17,281 nt of DNA from Spirochaetota bacterium (GCA_022704585.1 JAKJGD010000004.1:1-17281), one strand, 5' to 3'; positions 6,325 to 14,496 are shown, numbered from the stretch's first letter. Notes: generated by a model from the sequence alone, not told the origin. Numbers and translations are program-made.

Positions 6325-7668
6325 TCAGTAGCCTTTTGACTCGGCCTCCCGCACTTTTTTATAGAGGTTCTCGTCGCTGGTCGCGAACACGACGGAGTGG
6401 CTTTTCCATTTCTCGTAGTCGCGCACGTACTCGGTGGACATGCCGACGGCCTCCATGGTGGGCAGGTAGCGGACCCTGCCGGAGGGCTCCCGGACCTCGG
6501 ATTCGCCCGAACGGACGCAGAAGAGTATGGCGTTGGAGATCAGGCGGGGCAGGAGGTCTTCGAAGGGGATGCCCATGTTGTATATGTCCCGCACGAAACG
6601 GAAAAAGCGCTTGGAGTAGAACTTGATGGTGAGGACGCCCGGCCTGGCAAAGAACACGGTCCGGTTGGCCGGGTCCCACGTGTAGCTCCTGAAATCGCGG
6701 TAGGCGAGGAGGTCGCCGCTGTTGATGTACATCCTGCCGACCATGACGATAAACGACGCCATGAAATAGCTCTCATAGTATTTATCCAGCAGCTCAAGGT
6801 GGAGCTTCTGCCGGGCACGCTCCTCCTCCGTTGCGGGTTCCGGCGGCCAGGGCCTGGTGCGGGGTCCGAGCATCTCGTCCACCGTGAGGCCGCGGGGGTT
6901 CGGCGGCTTCCGGTATCCGTACCCGGTCACGGGCATGCCCGCGGCACCGCCCCGCGAGGGCGTGATGGCGTACCAGCATTTTATTCCCGGCTCTGCCGTC
7001 ATGTCCGAGAATGAGGTCACCTTCGTCTCGCCGATCGGGACGGCCGGGCCCCGTTCGAAGTAGGAGCGGGTTATGGTAAAGACCGCGTCGGGATAGTTGC
7101 AGAGCCACGACAGGGTGACCCGGTCGAACGAGGCGCCGCGCGACACGTTCAGCCCCGACACCACGGGGAGCTTGCCCTGCACGAAGAGCGAGGCCCGGCG
7201 CACGACCCTGTCCGATGCGGCGTTCAGGCCTGTTGCGGTGACCGGCTCGCTGATGGTGCAGAGGTAGGCACGGTCCGCGGCCGAGTATACCTTCGCTTCG
7301 ATGGTCAGCGCGCGGTCCCGGGCGATGATCCGTCCCAGCAGGAGGTGCGTGCACCTGAGCCTGGCGCAGATCTGCGCATAGCGCCTGAGGCTTGCGGCCG
7401 GTATCGTATTTCCCGTCTCGTACGCGTAGGCAAGCAGTACGGCGTCGCGCCGCGGCGCGGCATAGAGCCGGTCCTTCCGTGCGGCAGCGGTCATGGCGTG
7501 GTAGGCGGCCGAAAGGGTCTCGCCGCTCGCGCCCGCGGCCCTGAAGCGGAGGATCCCCATGAGGGGGGAGTCGCCGGCGGGGGCCGGAGGCGCGATGAAC
7601 AGCGGCAGCGCGATAAGGACGCAGGGAGCCAGCCTACAGAAGCTTTTCAAAAAGCGCCTTGACCTCAT
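6325..7668 (-). CDS. Exported protein with TolB-N-like and fibronectin type III-like domains
   Basis: This 447-residue protein is of unknown function. Residues 1-31 form a signal peptide with a hydrophobic core and a cleavage-like Ala-Pro-Ala-Gly. Residues of about 34-165 look like the nucleoside-hydrolase/TolB-N or CsgG-like fold: a beta strand, a long helix, then a Leu-Leu-Leu-Gly-Arg strand and a Lys-Val-Tyr-Ser-Ala strand. Residues of about 170-245 resemble one FN3 domain (Val-Thr-Leu-Ser-Trp ... Cys-Trp-Tyr-Ala-Ile). The last 180 residues are Tyr/Phe/Arg-rich and unrecognised. The ATG at 7668 overlaps the 3' end of the GT39-like gene by 35 nt and has AGAGG directly against it. A TTG 18 nt downstream with AAGG before it is an alternative start. 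It closes the five-gene glycosyltransferase operon, so an envelope role linked to that glycan is plausible but unproven. Confidence 0.75.
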   Translation of the reverse strand: MRSRRFLKSFCRLAPCVLIALPLFIAPPAPAGDSPLMGILRFRAAGASGETLSAAYHAMTAAARKDRLYAAPRRDAVLLAYAYETGNTIPAASLRRYAQICARLRCTHLLLGRIIARDRALTIEAKVYSAADRAYLCTISEPVTATGLNAASDRVVRRASLFVQGKLPVVSGLNVSRGASFDRVTLSWLCNYPDAVFTITRSYFERGPAVPIGETKVTSFSDMTAEPGIKCWYAITPSRGGAAGMPVTGYGYRKPPNPRGLTVDEMLGPRTRPWPPEPATEEERARQKLHLELLDKYYESYFMASFIVMVGRMYINSGDLLAYRDFRSYTWDPANRTVFFARPGVLTIKFYSKRFFRFVRDIYNMGIPFEDLLPRLISNAILFCVRSGESEVREPSGRVRYLPTMEAVGMSTEYVRDYEKWKSHSVVFATSDENLYKKVREAESKGY

Positions 7669-8962
7669 CCTCTGATTTCAGCCTGTATTTTTTCATTTTA
7701 AATATTTCAATTTTAAAGAAACCGAACCTGAAGGTTTTAACGAGATTCTCCTGCGTGAAATGGTCGCGGTACAGGTCGGCGATAGCTTTCTCGAAAATGA
7801 CGTTTCTGCATACCGCTATATACAGGGGGATGTTGCTCCGGTATTCGGTCGTCAAGTTCCCGTCCCTGAGCGAGTTGATCGGCACGGGTATATCATAGGT
7901 CATTTTCTTGATCAGGTTATGGTTGTACGGGATGAGCGACTGGACGACCAGCGGCATGATCCGGTTCTCCACGACCAGGCCCGATGACCAGCTCCCGGCC
8001 AGGACCGCGTCCGCCGGCAGGTCCCGCCCGACCTCCTGCGAGGCCTGGTACAGGGTGTGGTCGTGGAACAGGAACCACCTGCCGTACTGGAACAGCTGCA
8101 GCCCGATAATGAGAGCCAGTATGACCGGGCTGAATTTCGGGTTCCTGAGCAGCTCGAGGAGGCGCTTGCGCTTGAGCACGGCCGCCGCGGAGCAGGCCAC
8201 GAGGACCAGGACGGCCAGTGCCGCGAGCAGGGCGATGGTCCTGTAATCGCGCGCCAGGTAGTAGGGGTAGAGCTTGTCAATAAGCATGTTCCGGACCGAT
8301 ACGGGCACCGCCTGCACCAGGACGACGATCCCGGTATAAAGCGCCCCGAACAGAAGGAAAAGGCCGAGCAGCAGGCCGTGCGGGGACTTCTTCTTTTCCA
8401 TGATGTAGTCTGCGACCGCGGGCCCCGCGGCGCCGGTGATAAAGCGGGCCGCGAGCACGATCAGCGGGATGATGAAGAGGAGGTAATAGCGCGACGGGCT
8501 GTAATACATGATGGTCAGGAACAGGAACCCGAACAGGAGCCAGCTTGACAGAAACAGGTCGCCGTGGTTCCGGCGCTCCCTGAAGATATAATTGTAAAAC
8601 GTGTACAGGGCGTAGATGAACCCGAGGAAGAACGTCATGGGATGGAGGAACACGAACTCCAGGTACATCCCCTTGGCCAGGACCAGGTGGATCGGGTCGA
8701 ACGCCGTGAAGGGGATGAATGCGGCCAGGGGCCTGCCGAAGACCTCGTACGACATGAGCGAAAAGGCCAGGACGGTGCGGAGGAAGAACAGGTGCCCGAA
8801 AATCAGCCAGAATATGACGATAACGGCGAGCACGGATACGAAGGCCGTGTTGATCAGCCGTGCGTATTTTTTTGAGCGCCCGCACAGGTACACGAGAAGC
8901 GCCGGGAACAGCGCCGGGGCTATCACGAGCAGGTTCCTCTTTATGAAAAAGCCGCCGGCCAC
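7634..8962 (-). CDS. GT39-like membrane glycosyltransferase, C-terminal part (frameshifted gene)
   Basis: This 442-residue frame begins in the middle of a membrane protein, at a GTG. The same frame stays open upstream past 9043, so the listed start is arbitrary. It has about eight hydrophobic segments, including stretches at residues 11-25, 36-70, 105-125, 140-175 and 195-220. It ends in a soluble, probably periplasmic tail of about 140 residues. It continues the N-terminal part encoded at 9507-9046 in another frame. Together they resemble the GT-C enzymes of the GT39/ArnT/PMT type, which use a polyprenyl-phosphate sugar outside the cytoplasmic membrane. The Phe-Phe-Ile-Lys-Arg-Asn segment near the start fits the conserved Lys of a loop in this family. 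Either the gene is truly broken or the read contains an indel. Confidence 0.75.
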   Translation of the reverse strand: MAGGFFIKRNLLVIAPALFPALLVYLCGRSKKYARLINTAFVSVLAVIVIFWLIFGHLFFLRTVLAFSLMSYEVFGRPLAAFIPFTAFDPIHLVLAKGMYLEFVFLHPMTFFLGFIYALYTFYNYIFRERRNHGDLFLSSWLLFGFLFLTIMYYSPSRYYLLFIIPLIVLAARFITGAAGPAVADYIMEKKKSPHGLLLGLFLLFGALYTGIVVLVQAVPVSVRNMLIDKLYPYYLARDYRTIALLAALAVLVLVACSAAAVLKRKRLLELLRNPKFSPVILALIIGLQLFQYGRWFLFHDHTLYQASQEVGRDLPADAVLAGSWSSGLVVENRIMPLVVQSLIPYNHNLIKKMTYDIPVPINSLRDGNLTTEYRSNIPLYIAVCRNVIFEKAIADLYRDHFTQENLVKTFRFGFFKIEIFKMKKYRLKSEDEVKALFEKLL

Positions 8963-9507
8963 GCCCGCGAGCCCCGCCAGGAAAAAGAGCGCGCGCAGGG
9001 GAATCCGCCTGCCGGCCCCGGGCGGTGGCTGCCGGAACGCCTCCGCTCGAACAGGCCCAGGCGGTTGTACATGGCGGTGAAGTAGTTGGTTCCGAACAGG
9101 AGCAGTCCCACGAGCGCGGTGGCACGGTCATAGTTGCGCATGAGGAACAGGAAAAGCAGTATCATGGTCAGCGCCGCGTAGGCCACGGAAAGAAGGCGGA
9201 TCGACGCGTAGCTCACTCCGAAATTCCTGAATATCCAGAGGTAGGGGATGGTGGCCAGCGGGCTGGTCCCGGCCCATCCCTGGTATTCGTCCTCGGGGGT
9301 CCACTTGATGTCACCGTACAGGACGATGTTGCGCGGGTCGTAGGTCTTGAAGCCCTCGTCGGTGATGGTGGCCGCCGATGTAGTGAGATCCTGCGGCGCG
9401 TCCGCGTTGATGTGGACGGCCCTCATGCCGGTAAAAAGCATGACCATAAGTGCGGCCGCGGCAAAAAAGCGAGGTCCCGTTGTCAATTTGTTAATGGCGT
9501 TCAGCAT
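8941..9507 (-). CDS. GT39-like membrane glycosyltransferase, N-terminal part (frameshifted gene)
   Basis: The first 154 codons, down to position 9046, read as the start of a polytopic GT-C glycosyltransferase. They contain a first membrane helix at about residues 13-30, then the luminal loop Thr-Asp50-Glu51-Gly-Phe that carries the catalytic acidic residue in GT39 enzymes. Further helices at about 100-121 and 129-143 follow, and the family motif Tyr-Asn-Arg-Leu-Gly-Leu-Phe-Glu lies at 147-154. After Glu154 the frame turns into Arg/Ser/Pro-rich sequence and stops at 8941, while the neighbouring frame takes up membrane sequence. The junction lies at 9046-9043 and needs a net +1 or -2 nt to restore the frame. 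The helix normally following Asn-Arg-Leu-x-Leu-Phe-Glu also seems missing. The gene starts 9 bp after the GT4 gene stop, in the same operon. Confidence 0.72.
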   Translation of the reverse strand: MLNAINKLTTGPRFFAAAALMVMLFTGMRAVHINADAPQDLTTSAATITDEGFKTYDPRNIVLYGDIKWTPEDEYQGWAGTSPLATIPYLWIFRNFGVSYASIRLLSVAYAALTMILLFLFLMRNYDRATALVGLLLFGTNYFTAMYNRLGLFERRRSGSHRPGPAGGFPCARSFSWRGSRAWPAAFS

Positions 9508-9516
9508 GGTCGGTTC

Positions 9517-10770
9517 TCACACGTTATTTTCTATGAAATTGCCGGGAGCGGCGGTGCCGGTGGCGCCAACCGTTTCAGCCGCGTGGCTGCGGTCCCAGGC
9601 GTGCCGGCAATGGTACTTGTTGAAGACCTTGATGTAGCCGTCCACCATCTTCTTCCACGCATAGTTGGTGATGGTGAAGTTCTTGGCGCCTTCGCCGAAC
9701 TGCTTCAGGTAGGGGAGGTCCGAGAGGAGGTTGTGGATCTTCTCGATCCAGGCCGATTCCTTCTCCGGGGGGACCAGGAACCCGTTCCTGCCGTCGATGA
9801 CCGCGCAGGTGATTCCCTCCATCGCCGAGGCGAGCACGGGCGTCCCGTTCACCGACGCTTCCAGCGCGACCAGCCCGAAGCCTTCGGCGTCGCCCTCGAC
9901 CTTGATGTTGGGCATCACGAACATGTCCGCGTGCTTGAGGATCTGTACCATGTCCTCGTACGGCTGCTTGCCCAGGTAAAAGGCCCTGCCGGCGATCTCC
10001 GGCTTCCGGAGCGCCCTGTGAATATCGATCTCGTCCATGCCCAGTCCCAGCATCAGCACGATCAGGTGGGCAACGCGCCGCGGCAGGAGGTTCAGCATGA
10101 ACTGGATCCTGCGTATGTTCGGGTCGGAAGGCCCCACGATCATGAAGATGATGTTCTTGTCCAGGTGGGGCACCACCTTCGTCATGAACCATGAAAAGCC
10201 CTTTCTTCTCACGCTCCGGCCGATCGAGACCAGTATCTTCTTGTCCTGGAGGGGGACGCCGATCTTTTTCTCGAGTACTTTACGGAAGCCTGCCTGCCGG
10301 TTGATGAGGGACATGTCGGTATCGACGCCGTTGCGCACCACGTAGACCTTGTCCCGGTCGATGCCCCGCTTGATGCACTCCTGCGCCGTCGCCTGGCTCA
10401 CAGCGATCACGCCGTCGAGCCTTTTGAACTTCTCCAGCACGACGCGCTGGAAGATTTTGCTGGGGAACACGATGTCCAGGCCGTGGATGGTCGCCAGGAC
10501 CGGGACGTCGGTTATCCTCTTGATGATCAGCCCCACGAACGCCATCAGGCCGTCGTTCATGTGTATCAGGGAGATGTTCGGGTTTTCGCGCAGGACCTTC
10601 CGTACCTTCATCGGGAGGGTAAGGATGAAGCGGGCCCGGCTCATCCGGTTGTCGTATATGAGGGTGTGGACCTTGTGCTCGCGCGCCACGCCGTTGATCA
10701 GCTCGTAGCTCTGCTTTTCCATCCCGCCGATCGTGGGCGGATACTTATGCGTTATGAACAGTATTTCCAT
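9517..10770 (-). CDS. GT4-family glycosyltransferase
   Basis: This 417-residue retaining glycosyltransferase has a GT-B fold. The N-terminal acceptor domain opens Met-Glu-Ile-Leu-Phe-Ile-Thr with the Gly15-Gly16 loop typical of GT4. Val-Arg-Asn-Gly-Val-Asp (145-150) marks the domain linker, and Gly-Arg-Ser-Val-Arg-Arg-Lys-Gly (184-191) supplies the Arg and Lys that bind the nucleotide-sugar diphosphate. The signature Glu-x7-Glu is Glu296-Gly-Phe-Gly-Leu ... Glu304. No membrane segment is evident; family members usually sit on the cytosolic membrane face and use NDP-sugars. I chose the ATG at 10770 because GGTGG lies 8 nt upstream; a GTG at 10782 falls within that site. The gene overlaps the end of the UPF0104 gene by 26 nt and is followed 9 bp later by the GT39-like gene. 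Sugar and acceptor are unknown. Confidence 0.92.
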   Translation of the reverse strand: MEILFITHKYPPTIGGMEKQSYELINGVAREHKVHTLIYDNRMSRARFILTLPMKVRKVLRENPNISLIHMNDGLMAFVGLIIKRITDVPVLATIHGLDIVFPSKIFQRVVLEKFKRLDGVIAVSQATAQECIKRGIDRDKVYVVRNGVDTDMSLINRQAGFRKVLEKKIGVPLQDKKILVSIGRSVRRKGFSWFMTKVVPHLDKNIIFMIVGPSDPNIRRIQFMLNLLPRRVAHLIVLMLGLGMDEIDIHRALRKPEIAGRAFYLGKQPYEDMVQILKHADMFVMPNIKVEGDAEGFGLVALEASVNGTPVLASAMEGITCAVIDGRNGFLVPPEKESAWIEKIHNLLSDLPYLKQFGEGAKNFTITNYAWKKMVDGYIKVFNKYHCRHAWDRSHAAETVGATGTAAPGNFIENNV

Positions 10771-11818
10771 TATCGGTTCCACCGGTTTGTCTCATGATGA
10801 CGAGAAAGGCGATGAACCCCGCGCCTATCCAGAAGATCTGGCGCGCGCGCCTCAGGATCGAGACCGTGATCCACACGCCGGACCCGGGCACGTTGACGAA
10901 CTCGAGCATCATCTTGCTGGCATACTCCTCGATGCCGATCTGTCCCGGGACGAAGGCCCCTATGGCCTTGAACACCATGACCCCGACCTCGATGGCCACG
11001 CAGGAGAGGAACGTCGCCGGGAGGTCGAGCAGGCGGAGTATCACCCAGAATTCCATTGCCCCCATGAGCCAGCTTCCGAATGAGAGCAGGAAGGCGACAA
11101 TGAACGGGCCCTTCTTGGTTTTATAGAAGTCGATCAGCTCCTCGTCCACCTCGTGCATCTTGGCGATCGAGCCGGTCAGCCGCGTGGAATCGGGGAAGCG
11201 CTTTTGCATGAGCCTGAGAACCGCGGCCGGGAGGGACATGATCCCCCTGCCGCTGCCCAGGCGGTAAAGGAAAAAAACGAGGAGCGCGAACATGGCGGCT
11301 ATGGTAATCGAGAGGGAAGCCGCCCCGGTCCGGAACTTGAGCTTGTCGAAAAAGACGTACACGCCGATCATGATGAGCGTCAGCGCGGAGAATAGCACGA
11401 GAAAACGGGAGATGGTGAGCGAGACGATGCTGTCCTTGTAGGGGATTTTGGCCCTCCGCAGCAGCAGGGCCTTGAGGGCCTCTCCCGCGATCACGTTCGT
11501 AGGGTTGATCTGGGCCAGGCTCTCGCCGATCTGCCGGATGATGAAAAGCCGCGCCGTGGACAGGTGGCCCGGGTACTTGTAAAAAGAGAGGCGCCAGGCC
11601 ACGGTCACCATGAGGTACGCAACGAAGGTGACCGCGATGAGGAAGACGAACCGTACGTTGACGAGCTTCAGCTGTTCCCCGATGCCCGCCAGGGGCGATT
11701 TCGAAACGAACCAGTAGATCAGGAACAGGCCGAGCAGGAGCCCTGCGGCCCTGATGATGAGCTGGACCCTGCTTTTTTTCGGGGCCGGGGCCTCCGCCAG
11801 GTCGGACGGCAGCTTCAT
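10745..11818 (-). CDS. UPF0104/flippase-like polytopic membrane protein (LPG synthase TM-domain family), copy 1
   Basis: This 357-residue protein has about eight hydrophobic helices and the family hallmarks. These are an early Gln-Ile-Gly-Glu-Ser ... Gln-Ile-Asn-Pro loop followed by Gly-Glu-Ala-Leu-Lys-Ala, and a late Phe-Val-Pro-Gly-Gln-Ile-Gly-Ile-Glu-Glu segment. The family is shared with the membrane part of lysylphosphatidylglycerol synthase MprF and with proteins thought to move lipid-linked sugars or lipids. The soluble aminoacyl-transferase domain of MprF is absent. The start at 11818 overlaps the preceding GT4 stop as ATGA, with AGAGGA 6 nt upstream, indicating translational coupling. 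An upstream in-frame extension to 11896 inside the GT4 gene is rejected. Its place between two GT4 genes suggests a role in the same glycolipid or glycan pathway. Confidence 0.88.
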   Translation of the reverse strand: MKLPSDLAEAPAPKKSRVQLIIRAAGLLLGLFLIYWFVSKSPLAGIGEQLKLVNVRFVFLIAVTFVAYLMVTVAWRLSFYKYPGHLSTARLFIIRQIGESLAQINPTNVIAGEALKALLLRRAKIPYKDSIVSLTISRFLVLFSALTLIMIGVYVFFDKLKFRTGAASLSITIAAMFALLVFFLYRLGSGRGIMSLPAAVLRLMQKRFPDSTRLTGSIAKMHEVDEELIDFYKTKKGPFIVAFLLSFGSWLMGAMEFWVILRLLDLPATFLSCVAIEVGVMVFKAIGAFVPGQIGIEEYASKMMLEFVNVPGSGVWITVSILRRARQIFWIGAGFIAFLVIMRQTGGTDNGNTVHNA

Positions 11819-13029
11819 TTGGTTCCTCTGGCCTCTCTGTTTTCCAGTATTTTCTCTTCGTACGAGCTGTACATGTCGCGGCAGAGGATATCCCACTTCT
11901 GGGACTGCGCGTATTTGTGCGCCCGGACGCCCATCTGCTTCCTGAGGCGCGCGTCGTCGACGAGCCGGCCCAGCTTTTCGCAGAAGACGTCTATGTTTTT
12001 AGGCTCCACCAGGTATCCGGTCTCGCCATCCTTCACTATGCCGGCGGGCCCGCCCTTCGCGGCGGCCACGACCGGGAGCCCCGAGGCCAGCGCCTCGAGC
12101 ACCACGTTTCCGAACGTCTCCGTGATCGACGGGAAGAGGAACAGGTCGCAGGAGGCGTATATCCGGGCAAGATCGGAGTTGATGAGCTTGCCGGTGAACA
12201 CCGCATCCGGCATCTTCTTCCGCATCCAGTTGAACTGGGGCCCGTCGCCGGTGATGACTATTTTCACGTTCGGGTGGGATTTGTTGAGGCGCCGGTAAAT
12301 CTTGACGATGGTCGATATTTCCTTGATCCAGAAGATCCTGCTGACGAAAAGTATCCGGAGCGTGTCCTTGCCGCACAGTTTGTCTATATAGTTTGTGTCG
12401 CGATTCCGGGGGTTGAACTGTTTCATGTCGATCCCGCGGCCCCAGATCGTCATCCGCTTCCGCTCGATGCCGCACCGGACCAGGTCCTCGAGCACCGGCG
12501 CCGTGGGCACGAATACCAGGTTGCAGGCATTGTAGTAGTATCTGAGAATGTACGGCACGATGTGGCTCAGGAAGTTGAGGAACGGCAGGTATTTGAAATA
12601 ATAGGATACGTACATTGGAAAATGCGTATGATAGGTCGTGACCAGCGGAATGTTGTTACGCTTCGCGTAGTTCCGGGCGTAACGCCCCAGAAACGACGGG
12701 GTGGTGAAGTGGACGATGTCCGGCTTGAACTTCTCCAGCGCCTCCTCGAGATTTTTGTCGAAATAGGGCAGGCCGAGGGGATAGTCGCCGTACAACGGCA
12801 TCTTGACATACCGGCACACGACGACCGGGAAGGGAAACTTCACCTTCTCGGTAGGAGGATAGGGCGTGATGCACAGGAACTCGAACCGGTCTTCCGGAAC
12901 GCGCTCGATGATGTTGTAGAGCGTATGCGTCACGCCGTCGAGGTTTTCCCTCAGGACGTCCGCAAATAACGCGACCCTGAACTTTTTGTTTTTATTTCCC
13001 GCTGATGAGATTCGCCGTGTCTGTGCCAT
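11815..13029 (-). CDS. GT4-family glycosyltransferase, MgtA/PimB-like
   Basis: This is a 404-residue GT-B enzyme. The start of the donor/acceptor fold reads Arg-Val-Ala-Leu-Phe-Ala-Asp, with Leu-Asp-Gly-Val-Thr-His-Thr-Leu at 30-37, a loop typical of GDP-mannose-dependent and diacylglycerol-type GT4 enzymes. Thr-Tyr-His-Thr-His (132-136) lies in the active-site cleft, and Trp-Gly-Arg-Gly-Ile-Asp (196-201) is at the hinge. Arg231 and Lys236 lie in the diphosphate-binding loop, followed by Gly-Asp-Gly-Pro at 261-264 and the Glu-x7-Glu pair Glu304/Glu312. The best guess is transfer of a hexose such as mannose or glucose to a lipid acceptor at the inner membrane, but the substrate is inferred. 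It is the first gene of the operon, about 95-100 nt downstream of the promoter. Its Shine-Dalgarno site is weak. Its stop overlaps the next start by 4 nt. Confidence 0.92.
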   Translation of the reverse strand: MAQTRRISSAGNKNKKFRVALFADVLRENLDGVTHTLYNIIERVPEDRFEFLCITPYPPTEKVKFPFPVVVCRYVKMPLYGDYPLGLPYFDKNLEEALEKFKPDIVHFTTPSFLGRYARNYAKRNNIPLVTTYHTHFPMYVSYYFKYLPFLNFLSHIVPYILRYYYNACNLVFVPTAPVLEDLVRCGIERKRMTIWGRGIDMKQFNPRNRDTNYIDKLCGKDTLRILFVSRIFWIKEISTIVKIYRRLNKSHPNVKIVITGDGPQFNWMRKKMPDAVFTGKLINSDLARIYASCDLFLFPSITETFGNVVLEALASGLPVVAAAKGGPAGIVKDGETGYLVEPKNIDVFCEKLGRLVDDARLRKQMGVRAHKYAQSQKWDILCRDMYSSYEEKILENREARGTK

Positions 13030-13131
13030 ATAGCCCGCTTGATTCTTGAATTGGCCTGCCGGTTGCTTGCGCTGTCTCTCTGTCCCCGTGGGCCTGAAGA
13101 AACTATCGTGAAGTTGAATTACATGCGCGCC

Positions 13132-13160
13132 ACAATAATTTCATAAATTTGGCCTGTCAA
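13132..13160 (-). promoter_or_regulatory. Promoter of the five-gene glycosyltransferase operon
   Basis: On the minus strand a perfect TTGACA (13160-13155), an exactly 17 bp spacer and TATTGT (13137-13132, 4/6) form a good sigma-70-like promoter. The leader before the ATG at 13029 would be about 95-100 nt. No riboswitch-like fold is obvious in it. Confidence 0.6.
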
Positions 13161-13187
13161 GGACTATGTGTTTATTTTTTCCCGCGA

Positions 13188-13214
13188 TGCGCTGCGCGCA
13201 GTGCAAAAATGCAC
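13188..13214. repeat. Two adjacent small palindromes downstream of the ABC permease
   Basis: TGCGC-TGC-GCGCA (13188-13200) is followed directly by GTGCA-AAAA-TGCAC (13201-13214). Each has a perfect 5 bp stem. They sit 30-56 bp after the permease stop and 28 bp or more upstream of the glycosyltransferase promoter's -35 box. No T-run follows on the minus strand, so they are not a standard intrinsic terminator. They could slow polymerase or bind a protein, or mean nothing. Confidence 0.35.
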
Positions 13215-13243
13215 ACTTGTATCATTAATGCAACAGGGGTGCG

Positions 13244-14428
13244 CTATTCATGCCGGAGCGCGTCGATCGGGTTGAGGCTGGATGCCTTCCACGCGGGGTA
13301 GAATCCGAATCCCACGCCCACGAGAGCGGAAAACATGAAGGATACGACGACCGTGGAGAGTGAGAAGATGAAGGGCTGGCTCGCGACCGCGGTGTACATC
13401 CCGTACACGAGCACTCCCAGGAAGATGCCGGACACGCCGCCGAACGCGCTGATGATCAGGGCCTCTATGAGAAACTGCATCAGGATGTCCCTGGTCTTCG
13501 CGCCGATGGCCATGCGTATTCCTATTTCGTGGGTGCGCTCGCTCACGGACGCGAGCATGATGTTCATGATGCCGATGCCTCCGACGATGAGCGATATGAA
13601 GGCGATGGCGACGGACGCGAGCGCGAGGTAGCTGGATATCTCCTCGGTCTTCTTGATGACCTCCTTGCTGGAGGTGATCTTGTAGTCCTGCATCTGCTCG
13701 GGCGTGAGGGAGTATTTGCGCTGGAGCAGGTCCAGGAGCTCCTGCCTGACCGTGTCCACCTGGGTCTCGGAATAGGTGGCGACGTTGATCACGAAGAAGC
13801 TCTGGGTGCCGAAGAGCTTCATCGATAGGGTCGAGTAGGGGCCCACGATGAAGTCGTCGAAGTCCCTGCCCGCAAGGGACATGCCCTTCTCCTGCAGGCA
13901 GCCGACGATCCTGAAGGGGATGCGGTTGATCAGGATCACCTTGCCGAGCGGGTCCTCGTCCTCGAACAGCAGCTTCTTGATGCTGTGCCCTATGATGGCG
14001 ACTTTTTCGTAGGAGGTGATCTCCTGGGGCGAGAAAAAGCTGCCGCTCTCGAGCTCCCAGTTCCCCATCATGAAATACTCGTTGCTGACGCCGAAGATCT
14101 GCCGCTGGATGTTCTTGCTCTTGTACTTGACCGGAAACTCCCAGGAGTTCATCGGGGTGATATACTGCACGTCGGGAATGGTGCGCCGGATATCCTTTAA
14201 ATCGGCCTCGGTGAACGGTTTTTTCACGGCCATCATGGTCAGGGCGTTGGTGCCGAAGCTCTGTATCTTCTCGCGGACTGACACCTTGAGGCTGTTGCTG
14301 ATGCCGGCGAGGAGGATGACCGCGAACACGCCTATGATGATGCCCAGGCAGGTCAGTGCCGTGCGCATCTTGTTGCGCTGCAGGGCGCGCATCGCCACGA
14401 TGGACAGGTTTTGGAAGCTCATGCTCAT
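13244..14428 (-). CDS. ABC transporter permease, MacB/FtsX family
   Basis: This is a 394-residue membrane protein with the classic layout. It has one helix at about residues 23-43 (Met-Arg-Thr-Ala-Leu-Thr-Cys-Leu-Gly-Ile), a large periplasmic MacB core domain from about 45 to 265, and three C-terminal helices. The cytosolic Glu-Ile-Gly-Ile-Arg-Met-Ala-Ile-Gly-Ala motif couples to the ATPase. The C terminus Pro-Ala-Trp-Lys-Ala-Ser-x-Leu-x-Pro-Ile-Asp-Ala-Leu-Arg is typical. Family members export lipoproteins, peptides or drugs, or act by mechanotransmission without moving a solute. The partner ATPase is not encoded beside it. A GGTGAG site 8 nt upstream supports the ATG at 14428. Its own promoter and the preceding terminator make it a separate unit from the GT2/UPF0104 genes. 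Confidence 0.92.
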   Translation of the reverse strand: MSMSFQNLSIVAMRALQRNKMRTALTCLGIIIGVFAVILLAGISNSLKVSVREKIQSFGTNALTMMAVKKPFTEADLKDIRRTIPDVQYITPMNSWEFPVKYKSKNIQRQIFGVSNEYFMMGNWELESGSFFSPQEITSYEKVAIIGHSIKKLLFEDEDPLGKVILINRIPFRIVGCLQEKGMSLAGRDFDDFIVGPYSTLSMKLFGTQSFFVINVATYSETQVDTVRQELLDLLQRKYSLTPEQMQDYKITSSKEVIKKTEEISSYLALASVAIAFISLIVGGIGIMNIMLASVSERTHEIGIRMAIGAKTRDILMQFLIEALIISAFGGVSGIFLGVLVYGMYTAVASQPFIFSLSTVVVSFMFSALVGVGFGFYPAWKASSLNPIDALRHE

Positions 14429-14496
14429 GGTATCATCTCACCCGGTGCCGGGCCGCGAGGGCCCGGGAAACTGTATGCGAATCGCCCGACCCGAAC

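Noticed and set aside
9025..10194. 389-codon plus-strand open frame opposite the GT4 gene
   Set aside because: The opposite strand encodes an unambiguous GT4 enzyme. The plus-strand product is His/Asp/Val/Arg-rich and featureless.
13186..13214. Intrinsic terminator after the ABC permease
   Set aside because: The palindromes are short and no T-run follows them on the minus strand.
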